A DNA stretch of 64,000 nucleotides from Thozetella sp. PMI_491. Taxonomy: Eukaryota; Ascomycota; Sordariomycetes; Chaetosphaeriales; Chaetosphaeriaceae. Positions 10,893 through 21,345 of this stretch are shown here, piece by piece. The position numbers were made by a program, and so were the translations under genes. Where the stretch lies: contig MU270025.1 in NCBI GenBank assembly GCA_021432635.1, forward strand, positions 641,244 to 705,243, given 5' to 3'. The notes beneath the pieces were generated by a model. It did no database searches and was not told where the DNA came from. It worked only from the letters and a program-made list of their open reading frames with translations. Every line of letters begins with the position of its first letter. Positions within the stretch are counted from its first letter, which is position 1.

Positions 10893-11464
10893 CTGGCCTT
10901 CAAGATCTCATGCCCGGCCGGTCGTGCAGGCTTGTTCTTAGCCCATTTGGCTCCCTGCTGGTCCTGTAAACTCCCCTGTATCTAGGTCAAATATTTGTCC
11001 CTATGAAGGCAGTGGCCTTTTGATTCCCACGCTAACAAACAAACAAATAGGGGCTGTATTGCTGTAGCTAGCTTAGTCGCTGATTGGCTGATCAAACGTG
11101 GTTTCAGTGGGCAGCCCTTGCGCGGTTATCGGTGCTTCGGCAGCTAGCCGAATCGGCCGACTCTCCCGTAGATCATGCCATGATCTGGTGCACCTGTCAG
11201 CAAGAACGCCATTCCGCAATAATCCTCGTTTCCAAAACCGCATGCCCAGCCGCACGGTGGCCCGCACCGTTCCGAGGCTGTCGCATTTGCCTGGATATAG
11301 GCAGCGAGATGCAGGGTGTCCCGGCTGAGGCCTTGGCGCTGTTTTGGCACGGCCTGGCACCAGCCGCAACCCAAATGTCCAAGGTGAGCCGCCTTCTAAG
11401 CCGCTCTCGCAGAAACCACTCGCAGCCCCGGCGCCACCATCGGCTTACCGATATGTAGTATGAT

Positions 11465-12595
11465 TTGTTGAATCCAAGCAGCCACGCTTGTAAAGAACTC
11501 AATGCTGAGGCTCCCTACGGATCTGGTGTCTCGGAAAAGCCACTAGCTGCTGGTGGAGATTCCGACAGCTACAGCTCCCCGGGGTTATCACATGACGTGC
11601 AGGATGCCGGTGAGCAGTCGCTAGTGCGATCATCCACACTCCCCACCTCGTTGGACTACCCTTTGTACAGGGGGCAAAACATAGAGGCCAGCGACAGGAT
11701 CCTTGAACAGCGCCTTTTCCATGCCTTCATCCGGCGCATTCGGAAAGATGATGTCACGGAAGGCATCATGGTACCCCGCGGTTTCTGGGACTGCGTGCCA
11801 ACCATGGGGTTCGAGTATCCCGGAATCATCCACGGAGCCATGGGGCTTGGGGCGGCCTCTGAGGCCTTGGAAAGGGACCACGGCCAAAGCATGGTAGCAA
11901 TATCACTTGGATGTCTGACCCGCTCAATCGACCTGCAAATGGCAGCAGTCCAACAAGGAGTCACGGAGCAGAATTTCGATGCGCTATACGCCAGCGCCAT
12001 CTTCATCAGCAGCCAAGCCGTTATGCACCGGGCACTGCCGCCCTTCGACCGCACGAGCCTGGCGGGCGTCGTAGACTGGTTTCGCTGCTGGTACGGCATC
12101 CGGACTTTGGCGGGCGCCTCCCCTGGCCTGTTTTCCAAGAGCATGCACAAGAACACGACCATGTTTCTGCGGCACGCCCCCCGCGAGGACCGCAAGGCGC
12201 CGGCGCGGAGGTCCGAGTTTGACTACATTCTACGCGCGCTTCCGCGCATGAGCACCCCCCGCAAGACCTACAGAGCGCACCAGGATGTCGTAGCGTACCT
12301 CGACGAGGTCTATGAGCAACGGACCCGTGCTTTGCACATTCGATTCCCCTTACACGCACCGACGACATTTGTCAAGTGCGTCGAGCGCTGCGAGCTCACA
12401 GCGCTCACATTGATGGGAACCTGGTTTGGCTTGGCGAGAATCATGGACATACCGTTTGCCTTTGATTTCAGCGCAGAGGTAGAGATTCGTCGCATCCTAG
12501 GCTGCTTGCCCAGCCTGCACAGGAGGCTTCTAGATCGAGCTTTGGCAATAATAGAGGCCAGGAGAGCTCAAAAAACTCCGGAACCCCCATCTTAA
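11465..12595 (+). CDS. Fungal transcription factor regulatory domain protein, N-terminus unresolved
   Basis: A continuous frame of about 376 codons ends at TAA 12593-12595. From about residue 70 it resembles the C-terminal regulatory domain of Zn2Cys6 transcription factors (fungal_trans_2 type): a helical stretch RLFHAFIRRIR, then GFWDCVPTMGFEYPGIIHGA and further helices. The frame opens after TAG 11456-11458, its first codons are not ATG, and the first in-frame ATG is internal (11768). A real start must therefore come from an upstream exon. No cysteine cluster fits in the preceding 400 bases. Either the DNA-binding exon is lost, or the protein naturally lacks it. I would treat it as a partial or decaying regulator gene. 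Confidence 0.6.
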   Translation: MLNPSSHACKELNAEAPYGSGVSEKPLAAGGDSDSYSSPGLSHDVQDAGEQSLVRSSTLPTSLDYPLYRGQNIEASDRILEQRLFHAFIRRIRKDDVTEGIMVPRGFWDCVPTMGFEYPGIIHGAMGLGAASEALERDHGQSMVAISLGCLTRSIDLQMAAVQQGVTEQNFDALYASAIFISSQAVMHRALPPFDRTSLAGVVDWFRCWYGIRTLAGASPGLFSKSMHKNTTMFLRHAPREDRKAPARRSEFDYILRALPRMSTPRKTYRAHQDVVAYLDEVYEQRTRALHIRFPLHAPTTFVKCVERCELTALTLMGTWFGLARIMDIPFAFDFSAEVEIRRILGCLPSLHRRLLDRALAIIEARRAQKTPEPPS

Positions 12596-13327
12596 TACTG
12601 TCCTGGGAGTCATGCCGTCGATGTATATTATTCCCCCATGTGGAGCAGCGGAGACGAGGCTAGTGTTGGATGTCTCAGACGCGGGTTTTTTGTCCCTTGA
12701 TTGCGAACGAACTCTTTGTCAGAGAGCCCGCTTTTGCTATTGTGGTCTTGCTTCACTTGGGTCATGGTGTGAGTGGAATGTGATCGGCAAATTGTGGGTG
12801 CAGATATCGAGACAAACCAAGACATTCTTCAATATACTCTCCCGGACAATCATTTCCAGGCCCAAACAAGCCGCATTCGTATTGGCTGAAGATGAGCATC
12901 TGAGACGACGTTGATTTGAAGCGGCCCGGGAGGGTCCTTTTTCTCCAGCTTCTCTCAATTTTTTTTCGATCTGCTTCGCACCTTCTCGTAACCGTGGTCG
13001 CTTTGTTAGATTGAACGATACTTTCCAACGCTGCCTGCCATGTACCTTATTTCCCTCACAAACCATCAACAGTGTGCATGAGTCGGTAAAAAACCTTCGT
13101 GGCTTGCTTAAACAAAATCGTTGCCAACGTTTTGGGCTGGTAAACGATATTCTGGAGACCACCCTGCCTCCCCAAACTTCTCCGAGCACCCGACCATCCC
13201 AACTACCTCCGTCGCCACCCGCAACCGGCGTGATTTCACTTGCTATAATCAAAAACTAATTCGACAAGTATTGCGCTGTAAGTCTGCGGGCCGCCAGGAG
13301 CTGCTGGTCGCGAGCACTACCAGATCC
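12596..13327. other. Intergenic, nothing recognised
   Basis: No gene, repeat or RNA was recognised. The short frames present have no family resemblance. Confidence 0.5.
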
Positions 13328-13825
13328 ATGGCTCCCGAGCCGGATCTCGAGAGAGAAGAGAAGGGCACAGCAGGTTCGCCAGCGCCTTAGAGGAAGCTTC
13401 GGCGAGTCACTAACGAAGTGGTAGCTTTACCAAAATGCTCTTGGGCGCTCCAGGAGATCCCCGCGGACGAAGTAGAAAGGCTCAAGACCGGACAATTCAC
13501 CCGTTCTCGGAGCCAGAGTCTATGTAGCTGCAGCTCTGGCTCCGGAACCTCTATCACCACTGAGGAGGATATCCCTGTCGTTTTTATGACTGACTGTGAC
13601 GGGAAGGACTGGTTTCTTGTGGACTACTCCGAGTACAAGGACCTGGAAGTGTTCTCATGGGGCTGGTGACGGCGCCTCGCCACTCACCCAGCTGTGTTTC
13701 AGGCACTCCTCAAAACCGGCCCATTTCGGTGGAAACGGGTACAATGGGTTGAAAAGGGAGATGCGGCCAAGAAATTCTGTATGTTTGGGTTTGTTGAGGT
13801 ACTATTCATCACGAGACGTGCCTAA
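13328..13825 (+). CDS. Hypothetical protein of about 96-130 aa
   Basis: The model begins at ATG 13328-13330. Intron 13374-13424 has donor GTTCGC, a perfect branch site CACTAAC and acceptor GGTAG, and restores the frame. The second exon encodes an acidic stretch with DCDGKDWFLVDYSEYKDLE. It either ends at TGA 13667-13669 (96 aa) or is spliced again (13649-13702) into a basic tail beginning ALLKTGPFRWKRVQW and ending at 13825 (130 aa). No signal peptide or known domain was seen. I do not recognise the family. The intron quality is the main support. Confidence 0.35.
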
Positions 13826-14346
13826 TGCTCGGGGGCTACATTGAGCTCAGCCCAAATTAGCAGACTAGAGTAGGAGGCGCCGGATCACCGAGCAAAGGAG
13901 CACACCGGGACAAAAAATTTGTAGAAAGACCATGCAAGGAGTTGTTCGCAACGCTTGACGCAGCCGATATCACGCGGGGCTTGCAGCTAGCTACCATGGT
14001 ACCCTAGCTCCTCGCCGCTATCTCGCTCTGCTGTAGCTCGAACTCACAGAACCAATCGTCCAAGCCTCCCTAGATTCTTCTACTCCCCTCCAAAACAAGG
14101 ATATCTGACTATGCTGCCTTTATCCACCGCGCAAATTCCCATGTGGTTAACTTTTGTAGATTTCCTTTGCTTCCCAGCGCCCCTTCCAATAAGCCCCCCG
14201 GCCATCTGTTAGACGGGAGGCGGCTGCGAGAAGATCGGCAAAAGACAAGATGGAGGCTGCAATGTAGAGAGAATCCTAAATGCCGGGGCATGCCAAGTGC
14301 TCCATTACTAAACAGGTCAGTTTTCCTAAGCCTTTCTGGCTCGCGC
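13826..14346. other. Intergenic, nothing recognised
   Basis: This is downstream DNA between two convergent genes. No feature was recognised. Confidence 0.5.
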
Positions 14347-15500
14347 TCAAAACCGACGAGCGTTCCTAGACCCCGCCAAGACGCCAACGAGGAAGATACA
14401 GAACGCCACCGAGATGATGAGGGCCACCACGAGCCGGCGCGAACTGGTGAGCTCTTTGGTCGAGACAATCAGGGCGCCCTGCTGGGCGTCGCACTTCTCC
14501 CAAGTGTCGCTCGTCACCCGCCTCACCCTCGGGAGCTGGTTCCGCAGGAAGGCGTCCGTCACCCCGCCGTCGTTGAGGGCTTCCTGCAGCGTGTCGAAAT
14601 GACCGACCACTGGATCTGGAGGCAGTTCGATCAGTGACCGTTGATGCCTGGCTGGCACGCCGTAGGCCGCCCAACCCGGTTTGATATCGCTCGTCACGAC
14701 GCTGCCTGCACCAATCACGGCACCGTCCCCAATGGTCACACCGCCCCTGCGCGCACATTGGTCAGAACACAGGTCTGCGACGACAAGGATGGCAACGCCC
14801 TGCATCCGCACCCCCCCGCGAGACTGAAGGAGGAGGGGTGGCCGGATCGCGGGGGAGCCGCCCGCGGCTGGGCCTGGTTGTTACTCACAGGATGGTGACA
14901 TTGGCCCCGATCCAGACGTCGTCGCCAATCGCGACGCCCTTGCCGAGACTGCTGCGCGTGGCAGCCCGCTCGCTAGGGCTGAGAGCGTGGCCGGCGGCGG
15001 CAATGCACAGGTGCGGCCCGATCTTGCAGCGCTCGCCAATCGTGATATCGGCCACAGGCGTATCGAGCACCGTGCAGAATCGGTTGATAAAAGTCGATCC
15101 GCCGACACGCAGCCGCAAGCCATAGTCGGCATAGAATGGTGGCTTGACGAATGGGATGTCTGCTTTGCGCGGCCCCTTAACCTTGGTAAAGGTCATGTCA
15201 TGGATGACCGGCGCAGCATCATCGTCGCGGTTGCGCACGGGGCGGACGATGCTGTTGGTAGGAAGGCACACGTGAGATTGCGACCCTAAGGCGTGGGGGT
15301 CCCTTTCCACAAAAGAGAGGGAGGGGAACGTACTCTAGCCAGCGGCTGGCGCGTTCCGAGGGAGCGGCATCCTCGTGCGTGTCGTTAAAAGCACGGCATG
15401 CTCGCGCGCAACGGTCTCGAGCCGCACGAAAGTCGTCGTTGCCGGCGGGGAACGAAAATGGCCCCATCAGCGGTGGAGTGGAGGGGCGTTCTGGATCCAT
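14347..15500 (-). CDS. Hexapeptide-repeat (maltose/galactoside type) O-acetyltransferase with C-terminal membrane segment
   Basis: Three exons are inferred: 15500-15334, 15251-14889 and 14746-14347, giving 309 aa. Donors are GTACGT and GTGAGT, and phases match. The N-terminal helical part FRAARDRCARACRAFN matches the maltose acetyltransferase N-domain. It is followed by the left-handed beta-helix: PPFYADYGLRLRVGGSTFIN, then TIGERCKIGPHLCIAAAGH (the His of the active site), DDVWIGANVTILGGVTIGDG and GAVIGAGSVV. Such enzymes transfer acetyl from acetyl-CoA to a sugar hydroxyl. Unlike the usual enzyme of about 190-230 aa, this one has about 100 extra residues ending in a hydrophobic segment (LVVALIISVAFCIFLVGVLA) and a short basic tail. 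It should be tail-anchored. The acceptor is unknown. Confidence 0.85.
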
Positions 15501-18040
15501 CGTGCTCGTGTGGATGTCGATGTGGGAACTGGGGCTCTGTTTGTGCGGACGACAAGGTACACATCCAATGCTGGGACAGACAGACGGATGGTGGTGTGGC
15601 GAACGAGGGTTTTAATTTTTTTAAGAGAGGAAAAAAAAAAGAGAGGACAGGAGAGGAAGATGGGAGAGATGGGGAGGGTGAGGGTGAGATAGGCAAGGGG
15701 AGAGAGAGAGAGAGAGAGAGAGAGGATGAGATGTCAAAGAGCCAGCTCGCTACGAAGGATCCGCTTGCAGTCCGCCCTACGCCGTGGACCTTTGGGCAGC
15801 GAGAGTGAGAGGGAGATCTCCTTAAGAAGAAGACAAGAACCCAAGATGAATTTGCTATTAAGGGGGCAGGCAGTGAACGAGATTCACCTGGCGGCCCTCA
15901 GCCACTGGGGCGCCAAAAAGCAAAGTTGCAGCAGCAGAGGCAGGCCTACAGACGCTAATTGACCTTCTGCCGTGTCTCGCCCGTAACCGTTGCAGTCGAT
16001 CTGCAGACAAAAAGTGGCCTCCGACAGCAGGAGCAGCAGCAAAAGCGGTAGCAGCAGCAGGTTGACGGTGAGAGGGAAGACGGTGAGAGAGCGGCTGGGT
16101 GCGCGAGCGTAGCATGTTCTGGGTTGGGGGCAGTGGGGGGAGGAGGAGACCACGGTCCAAGACAAGACACGTCCGAGAGTGAGCGAGCTTTATACTCTGG
16201 GCTTGCACGCACCGCCTACGACAAGAGACGAGCCCGAGGGCAAAAGAGATAAAAAAAGAGAGGGCGTCGAGTCGGAGCGACAGGGTGCGTGTCACTCTCT
16301 TCCCCTTTGGCAAGTGGGAAGATCAGGATGGAATTCGGAGCCGCCCACCAGCGAGAGCCAGAGCGAGGATGTGAGAATGCTGTGTGCCGTCGCCAAATTT
16401 TGCCGGGAGCACGACAGTTGATAACCTGGACCTTGTCCACTGGACCCCCAGTCTGGGGCACACGCACCCGCACGCCACGCACACCAAAGCTGGACATCTT
16501 ATTCCCAGGGCACACCCACGCGTGCAAGGCCCGGGGAGGAGGGGAGGGGGGGCCGCGGCGACGGAGGATGCCTGTCTGCCTACATATGTATGAGAGAGCC
16601 AGAAAAGAAATTGTGGATGCGCCCAGCACACGCAAGGGTGCTCCGTTAGGAACGAGAGCAACAAGTAGGAGGGCTGCCCTTCCCTCCCTCCCCACCCCCC
16701 CTGACAAACGAATGACGAGTGCTCTGGTACCGCCTGGCATGGTAGCGAATCCGGAAATGGCCAACATGTGTCGAGAGTTGACTGGGCCTATGGGGCCAAT
16801 TCTCCGCATGTCCTCATGCAAGATCAGGAAAGCGCGCTACTCGCCCGCCGGAAAGGCTCCCCGGAGGCGGAACAGGGGGGGCTGCGCCAGGTCGTGTGAC
16901 AGGGCCGAACCGGACGGTGGCCCCGTAGTAGCGCGAACCCATCTGCAGCTCCGTCCCCAAACGGCCGTGAGATAATCTTAGGGAACCCCTAATATAGGGC
17001 ACCCCTGGGGGAGGTGCCCTCCCTGAGCCCTCCCTCCATCCCCTCCCCGAGGTACAGTACATAGAGACTGGACAGTACTTGCGTCCACAAATCCGGGACC
17101 TCGTACCCCTGTCAGTCCCCCAATCGCCCCCCGGCTCCTCCGACCTGACCCCCAACTGGCCGGCAAACCGGACAATGTGGCATGATCCCCGTCACTCGAC
17201 CTGGGAGCGGCTGGCACAAAAAGGGCAGAAAAATGAAATAGACGGTAACTTTCGAACCAACGACCCTAGCTACGTACGCAAGTACGGTAGCAGCAGCCAA
17301 CAGCGCCGAGAGAGGGCCGCCCACTGGACACCCTCCCGCCCCCGGCCTCCGCGCCAACCGAGCCAGTCAACGATCCTCTCCCCGCCTGCTGAAAGGACGA
17401 CGCAACGTTGGGCCTTGGGCTGAACAGGTCCCGGATGTCAAGATTTGCTCCCCTGCATATCAGAGCCCTTTATAACTCCGGGAAGGCCTGCAAGCCGCGC
17501 GCGAGTCCCCGCTCTCCTTTCTTTTCCCATCTGCGCTCTATGTATCCCAGGACCCCTACCGCGTATCGCATGCCCCAGCAGGTTTTTGGTGCGACCCGGG
17601 GAAGCAGCCCGGCCTTCCACTCTGTCCCTGTCTGCAAGCTGACTCAGGGTGAGGCACTCGGGAATCGTCTGGGTATGGGAGCTATACCACACGCGCACAC
17701 ACACTGCCTTCCCGTCCTGGACGTATTCTTCCGAGACATAGGAGCTCTTTCGACAGCGGCGAGACCCGTCTTCATGCTGGGCCACAGCTTCACTTCTTGA
17801 CCAAGCTGCGCAGCACACATTACCCAGATTGGACGCCACCAGCCCGGGCGCGCGGAAGTAAGCATCCGCATTCCTGGTGTGCCAACATGGGTGTCGCGTT
17901 CGAGCTGGGGAGGAGGAGGGACGGGGAGAGCCAGGAGCCGGTGGAGCCGGGATATGCCGCTCTGTTTGGGCAACCCGGACGTAGCAGATCGGCTAAGCTA
18001 GGGTGGGTGCTCGGCTACCGGCCCTCGGGCATGGGGTCTC
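15501..18040. other. Long GC-rich intergenic stretch
   Basis: It carries a purine-rich tract around 15620-15725, including a GA microsatellite. Several GC-rich open frames exist on both strands, but they lack family resemblance and biased codon use, so none is called. Confidence 0.5.
15700..15724 (+). repeat. GA dinucleotide microsatellite
   Basis: About twelve consecutive AG units lie in a wider purine-rich tract, upstream of the acetyltransferase start. Confidence 0.9.
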
Positions 18041-18692
18041 CTATATCTGAGTCTTCAATCGCTGGGTTTCCGCCACCATCTCCTCCATTGCTTCTTCTAC
18101 GTAGCACGACAGAGCTTGTGTGGCTTCCATCCTCTCCGCCGCTCTCGCTCGGGCCCGCATCTCTATGCCGCTGGCCGCTCCTGCCCCGTGCCCGCGGCAA
18201 CACTCCGGCGGGCGCACGCGTCGGAGCGAGCCTTGTATGCGCGTCAGACAGCCCCTCACTGGCCGCGGGTGATCTGCGTGTTAGCCGTGTATGTGACGGA
18301 TTCGAGCTTGGCAGTCGGGGTGGTGCGCCACCGGATGTCGAGGAAGATGTCGTGGAACGGAAGCGAGTGCTTCCCGAATTGTATATGTTGATGAAAATGC
18401 ACGAGCTGATGTTGGTCTGGGGCCCCGGGCTGCTGTTGGTTGCCTCTGCAGCAGACACGGCTCGGCTTCTGCTCGAACGGCTCAGGGTGGCCGCCCGCCG
18501 AGGGTCTGCACGCGACGAGGCTCCGGGGCTGAGTCCCGCGCTTCGAGGCGAGCCAACGCCGTCGGCCGGGCTAGGCAGTCTCGCGGGGCAGTGCAGGTTG
18601 TGGCAGGTGTATTGAAAACGGTGCTCAGCGAGGCAGTCTACTGAGCACCCTGAGCCGCAGAGCACGCATAAAATGCGCTCAGTTCCCTCCAT
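18041..18692 (-). CDS. Hypothetical protein, tentative three-exon model
   Basis: The model is 18692-18642, 18570-18260 and 18170-18041 (163 aa). It begins with the cysteine-rich MEGTERILCVLCGSGCS. The middle exon has well-biased codons encoding FGKHSLPFHDIFLDIRWRTT and TAKLESVTYTANTQITRG. The last exon reads as a coiled-coil-like helix ending EEMVAETQRLKTQI. Codon choice in the middle exon is the main evidence. The donor and acceptor choices for the outer exons are uncertain, and an overlapping 272-codon plus-strand frame is a competing but weaker reading. No domain was recognised. Confidence 0.35.
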
Positions 18693-19545
18693 CTTCGATA
18701 TTGGCCGAGACGAGCTGTGGTGCCTAGCTGCAGTGAGCAGGCTTGGCGGTGCTAAAGTTCCCACCCAGCCTTGTGTTTTGTAGTGTGTCTGGGAATGAGG
18801 CAAGACAGCATTGCCTGATAGTATGGCCATGCTCCCGACGAGGTGCCTCGTCACATGGTGGGGCGACTGCCGCGGCGCTGAATCGACGTTGCTTTTGGGG
18901 AGACACGCAGCTACGGAACGTGTTCCCCGGCGGGGTGTGGCGCACATCTGCGTTGCACAGAGCTGCTCTGAGAGAAAGACATGAGAAGCTAGTTCTAAGA
19001 GCGGTCAGAATCTAGTCACGAGCCTATCGTCCATGAGATAGGTCGCCCATGACGAAAGCACTCCTATCTGAATCACCGCGTTCGGCTTGGGCAGGTAAGG
19101 CACCAACCACCATGTAGTAGTCTGAATTCCGCAAGGAGCAGCACTTCGGCAATCGGCGGTCTTCGGCGACTTAGTCACCTTGCCACTCCATGCCCTGTTC
19201 CTTCTTGAATAGGCAGAGAGGCTGGCACCAGTCAATTCAAACCCGCCAGTTGCCAAACGCGTGCGCTCTTTCTATACTTCTCGCTGTCTGCTTGCAAGGA
19301 AGCTACTATCGAGACGAAGCCAATGTGTAAATAGGTACCGAGATAGATCTAGCAAGCTCCATGCATCATGCCATCAATCCATGTCTCTCTTTTCAGTCTT
19401 GGTCCCAAGTTTCCCTCGTTTCTCCCAGTGAGCCTAAACGCCTCGGCGAAACTGTTTTGGAACATTTTGGACCGGCCCTTAGCGACAAGTACATCGTATC
19501 TGCCGTCGAAATACCCACCGTTCTCCGACCCCGATACTCATCAAC
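18693..19545. other. Intergenic between divergent genes
   Basis: No feature was recognised; presumed promoters of the flanking genes. Confidence 0.45.
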
Positions 19546-21066
19546 ATGCACTTCCATCGGTTCGCTTTCTTTCCGCTGGCCTGCCAGGCCTCCATCTGGG
19601 TCATGGACCTAAGTGATGTGATACCAACATCAGCCTTTGCCCCTGACAACGCGATCAGTCCGGTGTACACCATCCCAGGCGCTTCTCCCGAGCTCCCAAA
19701 TGGTATGTCAGGCATTGTCTCATCTACTGCAAACCACTGACATTGCGAGAGTGGTGTCTGCGAATGTTATCACGCAACCGCAGGCCTTCGATCATACAGT
19801 GTAGAGCACCGCTAAGGATCAGACCTGTGCGCTGCTGGCTTCGGGCACCAGTTTCAACGCCAGTTTCTGCGAAATCGTAAAATCCGGGGGCGCCAAAGAC
19901 GTCTGGTCGTCGGAGATGGTCGGCCACAACGCGGCTGTCTTGCTGGTTAGTAGCTCCCACGAGTTTGTGCTAGAACGCACTGTGATTTCATGCCCCGCCT
20001 TCAGTCGCTGAAGACCTCGTAGACGAACCAGTCAACCGGCCACTTTTCCTTCTGCAACATCACTTCACATAGCGGCGCAATTGGAGCTGTCGCCATAGAG
20101 CGCTCGACCCTCGACCTTGACCGATGCGCCATCTACAGCACAGGTCCCTGCGCCCACGGTATTTGGGCCTCGCTCGATGGTACGGTTCGCGGGCAAGTCA
20201 GTATGATCCAGACAAACGGACTACGGTCAGCAGCTGCGGGGGCCGGCATGAGTGGCTCGGTCCTGGCCTCTCGTTCGATTCTACACACAACCGGAGCGTA
20301 TTCTTCCCCTTTGTTCTTCGGTACTGGGCAAGGCTGGAGCCTCCGTTTCGAGACAGTCATTGGGAACGCGGATGCATCGCCTATGGGCATATTCGACGGA
20401 TCTGGAGACATGTGGCTCTCCGACTCACAGGTGACCGGGCGCGGAATTGCTGGGTTCGTTTCTACTAGCACAGGGCCACAATTAGGAGCTCAAGTTCTGC
20501 AGTTCAACAACAACTGGCTCACAAGCCTTGGTGGGAGCCCGATCTTCTGGTGCAGTAATGTCAACACGACCATCCAGCTGTTTCGTACTACGCTCACCAG
20601 CGATTCGAGCAGTCAGGATGCTTGGCTCGTGGTTGCGAACCGATCTCAGATCAGCACTGACTACGCCAATTACAACAACGGCATTCCGGCTTTTACCAAC
20701 ACCACAATCAGCCCGGCATGGGTGGCCGTTAGCGTGCAAGAGTCGCTGATCAGAGGAAACCTGTTGTCCATGCTGGGATCATACATTCGATGGGACCTTG
20801 TTGCCACCTCCGTTTGGTACGGCAGCACATACATGGCCAACGCACTCAATGCTCCTTCGTACATCGACGTTACTATTGCACCTGATTGCACGTGGGTCCT
20901 GACACAAAATTCTGTGGTCCGAGGCTTCTATGCCCCCGAGAAGAATCTCACCAATGTAATCGGCGATGGAAACAATATTTCGTATGCGGGCAACCACTCC
21001 CTCAACGGGTGGCTTGGCGGACAGACCTGGCCGCTTCAGGGTGGTGGCTTTGCTACACCATACTGA
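19546..21066 (+). CDS. Beta-rich (predicted beta-helix) secreted-type protein; model broken by an in-frame TAG
   Basis: The strong part is the last exon, 20023-21066. It codes for about 347 residues rich in Ser, Thr, Gly and Asn with many short beta-strand repeats (for example SGAIGAVAIERSTLDLDRC and FDGSGDMWLSDSQVTGRG), ending GGGFATPY. An upstream exon ends at 19945 (intron 19946-20022, GTTAGT..CGTAG). Reading that exon backwards in frame meets TAG at 19802-19804, yet the same frame continues before it as NVITQPQAFDHTV. The start ATG 19546 would need intron 19688-19736, or a one-base shift, to connect. So either splicing removes the stop or the gene is decaying. The composition suggests a right-handed beta-helix adhesin-like or carbohydrate-binding surface protein. 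No catalytic motif was recognised. Confidence 0.5.
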
Positions 21067-21345
21067 TCACCAGAAGCGGGAGTGCAGAGACAAAAGTACT
21101 TTGTGAGCCATGCTCCGTGGAGTTACCAGCCCGGTACAAATGAATACATGGGTGCTTATCATATCCTTAGTCAGGTTTTGGCAGAGACTAGTTCCATCAC
21201 CTTGATAGGCATAACGCGAGCCGTTTGTAGATAGGAAGATCCGAGGTCATTATTCATCGAAGAACACAGGACATAGCCATTCAAGCCTCGTATATCCCCG
21301 CAATAAATCTTGTAACGATGCCGAACGAGCGGGTCGGCGCCATCC

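Larger units (their letters stand above)
10476..11056. mobile_element. Degraded TIR-bounded element carrying zinc-finger remnants
   Basis: The left end (CAGGCCCTGTTTATTTGTTG, from 10476) and the reverse complement of the right end (CAGCCCCTATTTGTTTGTTT, from 11056 inward) are imperfect inverted repeats of about 45 bases. Both continue into GTGGGAAT..GGCCACT. The related arm at 6756-6926 is a third copy. No transposase frame survives. The ends recall hAT- or PIF-type termini, but no clean target-site duplication is visible, so class is unassigned. Confidence 0.5.
9790..11464. other. Intergenic, transposon-like remnant
   Basis: Besides the TIR-bounded unit and zinc-finger remnants at 10476-11056, I see only a short direct repeat (TCCATAAAT..) near 10175-10225. 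The stretch 11057-11464 may contain the missing 5' exon of the next gene, but no Zn2Cys6 motif was found in any frame. Confidence 0.5.

Noticed and set aside
15858-16313. A 151-codon minus-strand frame upstream of the acetyltransferase
   Set aside because: Low-complexity composition with no family resemblance. It is more likely leader or promoter DNA.
17797-18615. A 272-codon plus-strand open frame
   Set aside because: It is antisense to the tentative gene at 18041-18692, is very rich in Leu, Arg and Gly as expected from GC-rich antisense, and matches no family.
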